DNA of 64,000 nucleotides. Origin: Anthracocystis setariae (Eukaryota; Basidiomycota; Ustilaginomycetes; Ustilaginales; Ustilaginaceae). How positions within the stretch are numbered: the stretch's first letter is position 1; every line of letters begins with the position of its first letter. The notes under the pieces were generated by a model. The model made no database searches. It was not told the DNA's origin and was given only the letters and a program-made list of their open reading frames with translations. A program made the position numbers and the translations under genes. This document shows, in pieces, positions 39,818-50,145 of the stretch. The DNA is taken from the NCBI GenBank assembly GCA_928724745.1, contig CAKMXJ010000010.1, positions 620,001 to 684,000 of the forward strand, read 5' to 3'.

Positions 39818-42088
39818 ATGACGTTCTACAGTGCCTTCCCAACTAGCCCGCTCAGTCGATCGGCACTGGCGACTGAGCCGGTCTCCGACCAAAACGATGC
39901 AGCTCGCAATGAGCTTAAGCCCTCAAAGCCATACGGTCGTATCGCCTCCTCGTTCAACTCTCCAGACTCGCAGCATCCCAGCTCAAGTCTCACGGCGAGC
40001 AAGCTCGATTTCGATCGCTTCGATGGAATCCAACCAAGTCCGCTCGGCGCAAATGCTTCCTCCATCGCTGCAGCCCCTTCGCCACGGCATGTTAGTGGTC
40101 CTGCACATTTAATGATGAGTCCTTTCGGCTCTGCTTGGTCTCCCACAGCAAGCACATCGGTCGACGATGGCTACGCTACTTCACCACCTGTGCCGCCTTC
40201 CAGTTTCGTCAGATCCGCCAAAGCTCGTCGACGTTCTTCCGCATACAGTAATTCCGCAGCCAGTCCGACACCCAACTTCGGCAGCCTGGTAGGCTCCTTC
40301 CAAGAATCGCTCTTACGTGGTCGCATGTCGATGCCCGCTTCCAAACCGCTCATTTTTGACGCAGAGATTGGTGTGCTGGGTGTGGGTCGATGCAGACCCT
40401 CGCTTAGATGTCCAGCACACGTCCACGTGAAGTTCCCGGCGCACTTTTACGACTTCCATGCTATAGAGCCTCGTGGCTCAGCTTGTAACACGGGTTCCAC
40501 GGCTGCTCTGGGAAGTCCTTACGTTGGCACCATCGATCTCGAGTCGCACTACCACAACATGCTTCTCACTCGGCGCCTCTCTGCCCTCAGTACGAATCCA
40601 ACTGTTTCGTCGAGCACATCGTCGTCCGATACCAGCGAGACGGCCGAAATGCCCTCTTTCCCTGGCTATGCCGTACCGCCCAAGGGGCAAGTTCAACTCA
40701 TTGTCAAGTATCCAGATCTTAACGCCGTTAAGCTCTTCCTCGTGCCGTATGATCTCACGGATATGGAGCCAGGAACCAAGACCTTCGTGCGTCAAAAGAC
40801 CGTGCTGCGATCCAAACAAACCAGCGCATCTATGACAAGCTCGGAGAATGGCGACCCGGACTCTTCGTCCTCCACAAATTGTGGTGTGACCAAAGAGGCG
40901 CTGCGTTTTGCCATCCATCTCCAATTCTGCTGCCCACCGACCAAACCTCGTCACGAAGATCTCCAGGCGGGCTTCGATGGCTCCCGTACCCGACGCTCTC
41001 GACATGCTAGGCAGTCAGGCGAGCAGAAAACTGGTAAGCAGGCGAGGTCACCCAACATCTATCTACACAAGACGATCCGACTCGTGTTTGCAGCACGAGC
41101 TCTCGACTCGGGCGAGAAGTTGGTTGATCAGATCGAGACACCTGGCCGAGGTGCCCAACGCTTCTCAAGCTATAATGGACCCGAAGAGGAGTGGCTGCAG
41201 CTTCAGCATGACATCAGATCGTCCGAGTCTCAGGTCAAAGCCACATCCTTCACCGACCGTGTCAAGCCCGGCCACGCCGCAGACTCGCTACATCAGAGAT
41301 GCGATGGCCTCGGCATTGATATCCAAGGAAAAGCTGTGTACGTGCCACGGTCCTCTTCCGGCAGTCCGGACGTTGAAGAACCTGCGCCTCTCAACTCGGA
41401 TCCTAACGGCGAACGATGGCTTGAAAGCAGCTCGTTCTCGCATCATTCGACTGGATGCCGCAACAATGTCTTCCCTTCGACCAGCCTGTGGAGCCTCAGC
41501 AGCCAGGAAAGCAGCTTGGGTCAATCCGCAGGTGTCTGGTCAAGTGGCCTGCAGGTCTCCGGCGGCACTCTCCGCTCCACGCGAACCGTGTCACCCAGTC
41601 AATCGTCCGGATCTGAACCAGTCGAGAGCGTACAGTCGATTGTTGAATCTGAGCCAAAGCTACGATCAGCTTCTGCTTGTTCGCTCGTACTCGTCCCCAC
41701 TCAAAGTCACTCGCCTTTGCATACACCAATGCGTCCCGCTCGCATTCGATCGGCCTCAACAGCGGGCGCCTCGGAGACTCGTGTACAGAGCGTGTCCGCG
41801 CTCGGGCGTCTGGAAGAATCCACGCGATCCGGTTGGCAGCCAGAACCTCTCCCACTTGACGCGTCTATGCTGCAACGGAATTATCAGCAAAAGGCGGGCA
41901 ACGACCGGCCAAGCCTGCTGAGAAAGCTTTCTGAGCAGTTTGGCAGCAGTCGTACTCCTTCCCCAACTGGTAGTCCGAAGCTGGGGCCTATCCGAAGGAA
42001 GACTGAGCCCGCAGCCCACGACGATTTGGCGATTGATGACCTTCATGACGTCGATCATTCGCATCGGGCTACCAGAAGGATTCGCTGA
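39818..42088 (+). CDS. Atos/FAM214 family protein (DUF4210)
   Basis: A 756-residue protein. The conserved N-terminal Atos domain begins near residue 156 with GSLVGSFQESLLRGRMSMP, then FDAEIGVLGVGRCRPSLRCP, GTIDLESHYHN, VPPKGQVQLIVKYPD and KLFLVPYDLTDMEPGTKTF. The second conserved block (RFAIHLQF and NIYLHKTIRLVFAAR) comes after a variable loop. The remaining 300 residues are Ser-rich and disordered. Animal Atos controls transcription of metabolic genes in macrophages, and fungal relatives have been linked to meiosis; here a nuclear regulatory role is inferred. One exon. Confidence 0.88.
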   Translation: MTFYSAFPTSPLSRSALATEPVSDQNDAARNELKPSKPYGRIASSFNSPDSQHPSSSLTASKLDFDRFDGIQPSPLGANASSIAAAPSPRHVSGPAHLMMSPFGSAWSPTASTSVDDGYATSPPVPPSSFVRSAKARRRSSAYSNSAASPTPNFGSLVGSFQESLLRGRMSMPASKPLIFDAEIGVLGVGRCRPSLRCPAHVHVKFPAHFYDFHAIEPRGSACNTGSTAALGSPYVGTIDLESHYHNMLLTRRLSALSTNPTVSSSTSSSDTSETAEMPSFPGYAVPPKGQVQLIVKYPDLNAVKLFLVPYDLTDMEPGTKTFVRQKTVLRSKQTSASMTSSENGDPDSSSSTNCGVTKEALRFAIHLQFCCPPTKPRHEDLQAGFDGSRTRRSRHARQSGEQKTGKQARSPNIYLHKTIRLVFAARALDSGEKLVDQIETPGRGAQRFSSYNGPEEEWLQLQHDIRSSESQVKATSFTDRVKPGHAADSLHQRCDGLGIDIQGKAVYVPRSSSGSPDVEEPAPLNSDPNGERWLESSSFSHHSTGCRNNVFPSTSLWSLSSQESSLGQSAGVWSSGLQVSGGTLRSTRTVSPSQSSGSEPVESVQSIVESEPKLRSASACSLVLVPTQSHSPLHTPMRPARIRSASTAGASETRVQSVSALGRLEESTRSGWQPEPLPLDASMLQRNYQQKAGNDRPSLLRKLSEQFGSSRTPSPTGSPKLGPIRRKTEPAAHDDLAIDDLHDVDHSHRATRRIR

Positions 42089-42791
42089 TACGGTCCACAT
42101 GCACCACCGCAAAGTCTGTTCCACCTTGTTCGATGTTCTCCCCGCCTTTCTTGTCTGCAGGTTGATTCGCATTATTTGTACTCGCATTTTTTTTTTTTTT
42201 CGCATCTGTCACACTCGTCGTATTCTACGCTGTACTCATTCGCATTGTTCGCAAAACATCTCGTGTCATTCTCCATAGTGTCGAGTGTGAAGCAGGATCT
42301 TTCTGGTCGTCGTGAAGGGCTGTTACTTTGTGAATGGGGTGAGCGGCGTTGGGCGAGTCGATGTAGGAGGGGTTGGGATGGGTCGAGATTGTCGGGTGAA
42401 AATCGAAAGCGGGATTGCAGGGTTATCACCGAGGTTGGGAGGGGGTGAAGGAGGTGCGTTAGGAATTAATAGAGCATTTTCGGAATCGAGTCATGTAACA
42501 CGTTAGACCGATTTAAACCCAGCTACATGCATGTTTATGCGGGATTATGCCGGTGAATGCAGGCATGCATATGCGAGTTGTGTTGACGAGCTCGCCCTCC
42601 TCGAGCCGTGCAAACCGTCCTCTTTTTGTAACCAAGCCAGGATAGACGACTATTCAAACTCAGCTTGTCTACAGACGATCGTTTTGATTACAAATGCTGA
42701 GTGTGTGAAAGTAATGTCTACGTTGAGCAAGCAGAGTGTGGTATGGTGTCAGAAGCGTCTGACGAGGAGGTACTACCATCGTACAAACCTC
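42089..42791. other. Intergenic between Atos gene and the transposon nest
   Basis: Atos 3' flank with a poly-T run at about 42188-42200. The left end of the Harbinger element should lie in the last few hundred bases, but I could not find its terminal inverted repeat. A short frame 42701-42791 (SEASDEEVLPSYKP) ends at the copia insertion. Confidence 0.4.
42787..42791. other. Target-site duplication of the copia element, left copy
   Basis: ACCTC directly before the left LTR; the same five bases follow the right LTR at 52364-52368. Confidence 0.9.
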
Positions 42792-43589
42792 TGTTGGAGC
42801 GCGAAGCTCCATATTCCGTCTCCCACTTAGAATATTTCACCATCGGACCACAAAACCCGACGTCGGGTTTTGTAATCCGCATGCGGGTTCGCGCCCTCAG
42901 CCGGATTCGGACCACCACGACTTAATCCACGAGAAACCACCCGAAATCTACACACACGCCCGAAACACACGATTCGCGACAGAAGATTCAGACATCATCT
43001 CCAAACCCGCGGTCGGGTCTTCTAATTCCGGATGCGTCACCTAGGAGAACTCAGAAGTGCTCTGACCCGACCAAGGTACACGCTACACGAAAGCGAGAAA
43101 CCCCCAAACGATCGAGCAAGGAGTTCACGCTATGAACACTGTAGCATTCATCAAGGAACGCTCAGTATGAATGTTGGGAAGCGTCTTCCAGTAGACTCGA
43201 CGTGTATATAAGTGATCCCTCGTCACGACCCGTTAGTGCTCTTGGAATACATCGAATCTTTCCCCCATTTACTCTTACCATACCTTCTCTCCGACAACTT
43301 GTCGAGTAGTCATCAAAGTACTTATAGTATTTATCGTTCAAGCTTCCTACCTCTGCAAAGACGACGTGAGCGTACGAAACCCGACGTGGATCTTTGGAAT
43401 AACAACAAAGATAACGTTCGGATATCCTAAGACTTCCGGGATTCTAACAAACCCGCAGTTCGTCAGAACCCGACGTCGGGATTGATCACCCGACGCCTAC
43501 TTCCGTAAGTCACGCTCAAAAGCCATAATTAACTACTTATTCTTGGCTTTGCCGTAAGGCCGTCATTTCTCATCTGTTATTATTTCACA
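42792..43589 (+). repeat. Left LTR of the copia element
   Basis: 798 bp, TG..CA ends. It has a TATATAAG core promoter at about 43205-43212 and two perfect copies of the CCCGACGTCGGG palindrome (42856 and 43469) plus one degenerate copy. Confidence 0.95.
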
Positions 43590-43601
43590 GGTTATGAGCC
43601 C
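43590..43601 (+). promoter_or_regulatory. Primer-binding site matching the anticodon arm of initiator tRNA-Met
   Basis: GGTTATGAGCCC directly follows the LTR. It is the reverse complement of GGGCTCATAACC, the anticodon stem-loop of yeast-type initiator tRNA-Met, not of the tRNA 3' end. Priming by a half-tRNA is known for Drosophila copia and for Ty5. The Gag-Pol ATG (43594-43596) lies inside this site. Confidence 0.8.
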
Positions 43602-45876
43602 AAAGCCTGCTGGAAACTCGAACGATATATACTTGAATACTCGATCCCGCTCTCGAGTCGATTCGATCACCGGAGAACACGAAAACCCCGAAAGAAATTT
43701 ACCGAACCCGACAACGGGTTCCGAATACACCGAAGAAATCATGCAATCCATCGACGGGGTCCCGCATAATTCCCCCGGATTGCCGAAATTGACACAGGCA
43801 CGCAACTATTACCAATGGAAGGACCAATGCATCGACATTCTTATGCAAAAGGGTGCCCGAATCTATGGAATCATTAAGGGGACTCTACCCCGGCCTGAAG
43901 CCTCTGACCCCAAGCACGGAGAATGGATTAACGCCAACTTTACCGCTTGCGGCATGCTACGAAGCAGTCTCTCTAGTGAAATCAAACACACTATTGCGGA
44001 CCTTGAAGACGCACACACAATCTGGAAAACCCTCGAGGAACGATTTGCTAAGGCCATGAAATGGCAACTCGAGGAAATGGAAACGGAGCTCAACAGTCTC
44101 AAGCAAGATAGACGAACCATCGACGGTTTCGTCAGCCAAATTACCGAACTGTCAGACCAACTGACCATGGCGGGCGTTACAATCAGCTTCAACAAGAAGT
44201 ACAGCGTGCTAATGAAGGGTCTCCGCAAGGAATATGATAACATCCGAGCACAAATCGAGGAGACCTACCGAGCACGCCGAGAAACAAGCGAAATGATTGT
44301 CCGAAGAGGCGACAACGAAGTCGAGACCCTGGTTGTCGAGAGTGCCGTCATTAACGAGAAGGTTGAGCTCGACAACATCGTTACTCGCCTGCAAAGCGAG
44401 GAATTGCGCCTTGGCATCAACATTCAGGGCATGCACCAGCGAACCCGGGTCGGGTCATCGGCATACTACGCCGGACAAGAAAACAAACGGAAGGGTCAAC
44501 GAAACCCGAAGCGAAACCCCAAGACGAAGCCGAAAACGCCAATCGAGAAGATCACTTGCTTCAATTGTCAAGAAAAGGGGCACTATGCGAACAAATGCCC
44601 GAAACCCAAGAACCCGACGTCGGGTTCTCAACCGAACGCCAAAACTGGTGAACCCGGGCGTGACAACGTCTACTCCGCCAGTGAGTTCACACATCCGCGG
44701 TCAACAATGTGGTTAATGGACTCGGGTGCCAGTCGACACATCTGTTGTAACAAGACTCTATTCCGGGACCTCAAACTAGGCGTGTCAATGCGACCCATCT
44801 GGGTAGCAAACGAAGTTCCGGTCAAAATCGAAGGACTCGGCACAGTGGACCTCGAAGTCAATATCGGACGAGGAAAAACGAACAAGATCACACTGTCGAA
44901 CGTGGCATACATACCATCCTTCGGCGTCAACCTCCTGTCCACAGGAGTAATGAGGAAGAAGGTGGAAATTGTGACAAACGATCGCGAGACAGTCGCTCGC
45001 ACGACGGATGGCAGAATCACATGCAGAGGTGTCCATATTGGACCCCTCACGTACGTCGATCAAGTCGGCACCGACTTTGCCGGAATGGCGGCCGAACACG
45101 AGGCCAACACCACGAACTGGCATAAACGCCTTGACCATCCTGGTCAAGCACGCCTGGAAGAGATTGCGAAGGTCGTCCCTCAAGTAATTCTCAACCCACG
45201 CACACCCGCAAAGTGTGAGACATGCCAGATCGGAAAATCGCATAAACAGCCGTTTTCTCGAAACCCGACGTCGGGTTCCACAAAACCCCTGGAACTTGTG
45301 CATACCGACGTTGTAGGTCCAATGCCTGATGAAACTCCCCAAGGCCACCGTTACGCTGTTACATTCATCGACGATTTCTCAAGATTCACCGTCGCTTTCC
45401 TACTCACAAGGAAGAGTGAGGTGTACGGCCACTTCTTGGAATACAAAACTATGATGGAGAAGCAAACCGGCCAGTCGATTAAAAGGATCAGGTCGGATAA
45501 CGGAGGCGAGTACACGAGTAAGGAACTTGCAGAGTTACTTCGAGGAAATGGGATCATCCACGAGCACACCGCTCCATACACGCCAGAACAGAACGGGGTC
45601 GCAGAACGAATGAATCGCACCCTGTTCGACCTGGCTCGTTGTATGATGATCCAATCATCCTCACCATACCATATGTGGGGAGACGCTTTCCTCCACGCGG
45701 TCTACCTCAATAACCGATTCCCAACGAAGGGCGCCGGGATGAAGATCCCGACCCAACTGTTGCGTTCCATTACACCAGACTTCTCCCTCGCTCGAACGTT
45801 CGGATGTGCTGCATGGGCACACGTTCCGGAAGAAAGAAGGGACAAATTGGAACCCCGCGCACTGGCATGTGTCTAC
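43594..45876 (+). pseudogene. Copia Gag-Pol, 5' part (Gag, protease, integrase)
   Basis: The first 761 codons of Gag-Pol. Gag of the UBN2 type covers about residues 60-260 (NYYQWKDQC, IWKTLEERFAKA). The zinc knuckle CFNCQEKGHYANKC is near 321-334. The protease motif WLMDSGASRHIC is near 371. The integrase zinc-binding region starts near 505 (WHKRLDHPG), and its catalytic core is near 565-660 (HTDVVGPM, FIDDFSRF, RSDNGGEYTS, TAPYTPEQNGVAERMN). The frame is cut after VCVY-like codons by the nested element; the last 47 codons of the visible frame beyond 45876 are read from the inserted LTR and are not part of the original protein. Confidence 0.92.
45872..45876. other. Target-site duplication of the nested element, left copy
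   Basis: TCTAC, repeated right after the nested element at 47533-47537. Confidence 0.92.
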
Positions 45877-46083
45877 TGTCATGAGACGTCTCATTCCTAT
45901 TACGCTTCCCAGATCGCCGATCCGAGCCCGATCCGCAGTATCGGGCTGACTCCTATTTTCGCTGGTTCCGCTTTCCCTGTAAATCTCGTCTCACTCACAC
46001 TGCCTCCATCGAAATGACATCGATCACTCATTTAGCTCAAGCTCACTGCACGTCAGAACCTTAACCTTAACTTGGTTATGACA
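45877..46083 (+). repeat. Left LTR of the nested element
   Basis: 207 bp, begins TGTCATGAGACG and ends GGTTATGACA; matches 47326-47532 base for base as far as I can read. Confidence 0.93.
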
Positions 46084-46224
46084 TGGTGACAAGAGCGCGG
46101 AGTTCGACACACACCTCAACAGCCTGTACCACGTTCCTGGAACCAATCACAAGCTGTTCTACACGGACTCCGAGAGTTTCGTCCCACCACGCCCACCAAA
46201 CTCGCTTTTTGACGGCTGTCAAAC

Positions 46225-47196
46225 ATGACCCGAAGCCGCAATCAACGCCTTACGCCTCCGGAAACAGTTCTTCCGCCTCCGGAATCCGAAAACGACATGC
46301 CAAACGATCCTGGACAGCTGTCAGAACCGGCCCCGGACGTTGTCACGCAGCTCCTTGACATGCAAAAGCAGCAAACACAGCGTTTTGATTCGCTAGCTGC
46401 CTCACTTCAAGCTGTCACAGCGTCTCTTGACAGGCTTCAACTTGCGCAACAGGTCACAAATGACACACTCTCTCAGCTTCTGAAGCTTCTAGTGACGTCA
46501 AATGAAGCTTCTGCGCCCAAGAACGCCAATGTCAAACCCGAAAACCTTACTTCTGACGTTTCCAGGCTGTCCAACAACGCTGCAAACTCTAATGACGCCG
46601 AAGGCTCTAACCTTCCGGCATCTGCAGCTGTCAGCCCCACCAATCCAAAGCCGTCCCACCACCGAATCCGCCTGTCGCCGGACGACATCGGTCGCTTTGA
46701 CGGTTCCAGCGACGCCGTCCAGTTCTTTCTCGCACGAGTCGAGTCTCTGCTGGATTCTCAGAATCACGAGCCTTCCTTCGTCGCTGTCATGCTTAGTCAG
46801 CTGCCTCTCTGCTTAACTAAGACGGCTCAGCACTGGTACAGCTCGATCACCGATCGTGATCGGCGAGATCTCAGCCGATCTTGGCCGATCTGGCGAATTA
46901 TGCTCAACGACGCTTTCGGAACGGATATCTCGGTCGCCCGTCGGACAGCCGAACTGCGGAAATGGCAGCCTCACACGGAGGATATCACGTGCTACTTTTA
47001 CGCGAAACTTTCTCTGTTACGCGCCGCGTACCACTCACGTGACGATCGGGACACGATCCATGATATCTGGCTTGGACTTCCCGATTCACTCAAGCTTCTC
47101 GCACGGTACCAGGAAGTTTCCTCGATTTCCGGTTTCCTGCGAGAACTCCGTGCTTTGCAGGAACCTTGGAGGTCTGTGCACAAACCTCCACCTTAA
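46225..47196 (+). CDS. Gag of the nested element (Ty3/gypsy type)
   Basis: A 323-residue protein from the ATG at 46225. A coiled N-terminal part (LLDMQKQQTQRFDSLAASLQ) is followed by a retrotransposon Gag core: RFDGSSDAVQFFLARVESLL, a TAQHWYSSI helix, RDLSRSWPIWRIMLNDAFG and DIWLGLPDSLKLL. It has no zinc knuckle and no protease. The core type is that of Ty3/gypsy Gag, unlike the host copia Gag. The upstream frame that ends at TGA overlaps this ATG by four bases. The frame is intact, so it may supply particles for packaging its own RNA (inference). Confidence 0.82.
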   Translation: MTRSRNQRLTPPETVLPPPESENDMPNDPGQLSEPAPDVVTQLLDMQKQQTQRFDSLAASLQAVTASLDRLQLAQQVTNDTLSQLLKLLVTSNEASAPKNANVKPENLTSDVSRLSNNAANSNDAEGSNLPASAAVSPTNPKPSHHRIRLSPDDIGRFDGSSDAVQFFLARVESLLDSQNHEPSFVAVMLSQLPLCLTKTAQHWYSSITDRDRRDLSRSWPIWRIMLNDAFGTDISVARRTAELRKWQPHTEDITCYFYAKLSLLRAAYHSRDDRDTIHDIWLGLPDSLKLLARYQEVSSISGFLRELRALQEPWRSVHKPPP

Positions 47197-47325
47197 TTTC
47201 CTCCGATTTCCGTTTGTCCGAGTTCCTTTTTTCCCGATTTCCGCGTTTCCGAGATCCGTCTTTCCAATTTCCGGCTTTTCGCACTCCTTTTCTCGTCCGA
47301 GTGCTCTCTTTTTCGCGGGGGGGGA

Positions 47326-47532
47326 TGTCATGAGACGTCTCATTCCTATTACGCTTCCCAGATCGCCGATCCGAGCCCGATCCGCAGTATCGGGCTGACT
47401 CCTATTTTCGCTGGTTCCGCTTTCCCTGTAAATCTCGTCTCACTCACACTGCCTCCATCGAAATGACATCGATCACTCATTTAGCTCAAGCTCACTGCAC
47501 GTCAGAACCTTAACCTTAACTTGGTTATGACA
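47326..47532 (+). repeat. Right LTR of the nested element
   Basis: 207 bp, preceded by a purine tract GCGGGGGGGGA and followed by the TCTAC duplication. Confidence 0.93.
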
Positions 47533-47537
47533 TCTAC

Positions 47538-49562
47538 GTGGGCATCGCTGCAGGGACGAAGGCCTTCAAGCTATTCAACGTGGCCGAAGATCGATACATT
47601 ACGACGGTCCACGCAACATTCGACGAAGGAACCTTCCCCTTCTCGTATGATACCGAAAGTTCGGTGCGGTTTGCGAAACCCGACGTCGGGTTCGCGAACC
47701 CGCCCAGAATTAACACAACGACGAAGGAAATCGATATCCCCCCTCAGTCAAATCATCAAAACGCCAAACTACAGCAGAACACATCGGAAGACTCAAACAG
47801 TTGGCCCTACCTTACTCCAGAGGAAAGGGCGGCAGGAATCCAGACTCCACCTGGTTCGCCCCCAAGTTCACCACGCCTGGACGCGCTCGCAGCCCTCGAA
47901 GAAACCGACGGGGTCGAAGACCCGACGTCGGGATTGGACGATTTGGACCCAATAGGGCTACTCGATGACGAACCACGAACAATCACCCAGGCTTTCAGAA
48001 GACCCGATTGGGAATTGTGGAAACAGGCAGTGAATAGAGAACTTGCGTCGCACAAGAACAACAACACGTGGAATCTTGTGACCCCTCCTAAGAATGCAAA
48101 CGTCATCGGAAGTTGATGGGTCTTCAAGATCAAACGGAAAAGCGACGGAACCATTGACAAGTACAAGGCTCGCTTGGTAGCACAAGGATTCGCACAGAAA
48201 CATGGCATAGACTACGACGAGACTTTCGCACCCGTCGTGAAGCTAGCGACACTCCGCCTGCTCATGATCCTGAGCCTACAAATCGGATTGACTATCTACC
48301 AAATGGATGTCGAGACCGCTTACCTCAATGGCGAAATCGACAAGGATATATACATGCGACCGCCACCTCGAGAACCCGATGCAGATCCTCACTCTCCGGG
48401 CCTGCTTTGCAAACTAAACAAGTCGCTGTACGGCCTCAAACAAGCTGGTCGTACTTGGTACCAGAAGGCAGACTCAACTTTACGGGGAATGGGTTTCAAG
48501 CGCAGTAACCACGATTCCGTGCTCTACATCAAAAACCCGACGTCGGGGTCGGAGACTCACCCGCTCGTTCTCACGCTCTACGTGGATGACATTCTCATCT
48601 TCGCTCACTCTAAACCTTTGGCCGAAACCGTAATGAACGATCTTAGAAAGCACTTCAAGATGACGGGTGGAGAACAGCTTGACTACATTCTAGGTATTCA
48701 AGTAAAGCAATCGACGGACTCCATACACTTGTCCCAAACCAGCTACATCCGACGACTACTTCTCACCTACGGCCTCGAGTCAGCTAACATCGTACACACC
48801 CCGCTCAACCCGAGTGCCAACATAGCAGAAGGGGACCTCCTCTCTTCATCAGAACATTCCAAGTATAGGAGCATCGTCGGCCAAGTCCTCTACATTGCGA
48901 CATGCACGAGACCTGACATCAGTTATGCTGTACAGAAACTCAGCCGCGAACTTGCAAACCCGCACTCTAATGCTATGGTTCAGGCTAAGCATCTGTTACG
49001 TTACCTCAAGGGAACGGAAACCCACGGGCTCGAATATAAACCCGCCGTCGGGTTCCCAATTCACGACGTGAATCTTGATTTCGGGTCCCTATTTCAGACA
49101 TTCACCGACGCAGATCACGCGGGGGACACACTAACTTCGAGATCAACATCGGGAATTGTCAACACGGTCAATACTATGCCATACAGCTGGATCTCTAAGC
49201 TACAATCCATCATCACGGACTCTACGACGTACGCTGAATACGTAGCTATGGCTGAAGCAGCAAAGGAAATTACGTGGTGCCGATGGCTGGTCGAAGAACT
49301 TGGCCTGAAAGTCAAGAACCCGACGCAACTCATGGTGGATAACCGCGCGGCCATCGAACTCGCCAAGGAACCCAAATTCCACAACAGGACCAAACACTTT
49401 CGCCTCAAGTATCACATTACCCGATCATACCAAGCAGAAGGATTACTGATCGTGAAGCCAGTCTCAACAACGAACCAACTGGCTGACATCCTCACTAAGG
49501 CATTGGAAAAGAACAAAGTTCAAGTCAACCGCGAGAATCTCCACATACTTCCCACGAATTAG
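47538..49562 (+). pseudogene. Copia Pol, 3' part (reverse transcriptase, RNase H) with in-frame stop
   Basis: This continues the Gag-Pol frame directly after the target duplication. It covers the spacer after integrase, then the reverse transcriptase (WVFKIKRKSDG, YQMDVETAYLNGEID, LYVDDILIFAH with the YVDD catalytic pair) and RNase H (FTDADHAGD, STSGI, KHFRLKYH). A TGA at 48114-48116 sits just before the WVFKIKR block, where copia proteins have Lys or Arg; a CGA to TGA change at a CpG would explain it. The rest of the frame, 48117 to the stop at 49562, is clean. Confidence 0.93.
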
Positions 49563-50145
49563 GAAAAACCGACAACGGGTTTCTCCTTTCATCTATTAAT
49601 CATCAAGATCCGCATATGCACACCTACGACTCGACGCGTTCTACCCAAAAACATCGAAAAAAAATCGAGAAAAACAACACGAAAGCTACCCAAACAAGAC
49701 CAACACAGCAAAATAACAATAAAAGTCTACAAAATAAATGGACCCTGCATGAACACGCGACCCGAGATACAGCAACACTTATTGACCCCAAAAACCCGAC
49801 GTCGGGATCCTAATTCCAACGCTGAATTTGCAAGACCCAGTTCTCGACCTACAAAACTACGATAAATTACCACCAACACCGCAAGCCACTTATATGTCAC
49901 ATTGCGCAATCACATCCACCGAGATGAAACACGGCGCATCCGACAAGATTCGCCACCGGGTCACAAGACCCGACGACTGGCCCTCACTACATGCTGCGCC
50001 AACTGCGGAACGAAACAAACAAAGCGTTACCATACAAAGGATTGGGATAGAGGCGCGGAACGAGGAAAGAATCCTCAACACGCCTCCTCACACACTCCAC
50101 CCTCATATCTCTCTCACCACCACCACAGACGACACCATCTACACA

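Larger units (their letters stand above)
45877..47532 (+). mobile_element. Nested non-autonomous LTR retrotransposon carrying only Gag
   Basis: A 1,656-bp element with two 207-bp LTRs that I read as identical, TG..CA ends, a 5-bp target duplication, a primer-binding site starting TGGTGACAAGAG right after the left LTR (46084-46100) and a G-rich polypurine tract before the right LTR (about 47316-47325). The inside holds one Gag gene and no protease, integrase or reverse transcriptase. This is the plan of terminal-repeat retrotransposons with a Gag domain (TR-GAG), which need a helper. Identical LTRs mean a very recent insertion, later than the copia one. Confidence 0.93.

Noticed and set aside
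39093..39821. 242-residue frame upstream of the Atos gene
   Set aside because: It translates TTTTG and poly-T repeats into Phe/Cys/Leu runs and overlaps the Atos start.
45877..46017. The Gag-Pol frame continues about 47 codons past the integrase
   Set aside because: These codons are read from the inserted LTR of the nested element, whose second copy lies at 47326-47532, so they are not copia protein.
46084..46228. Open frame between the primer-binding site and Gag of the nested element (EFDTHLNSLYHVPG)
   Set aside because: Has no ATG; it overlaps the Gag start at ATGA, but I find no family match, so I leave it as leader.
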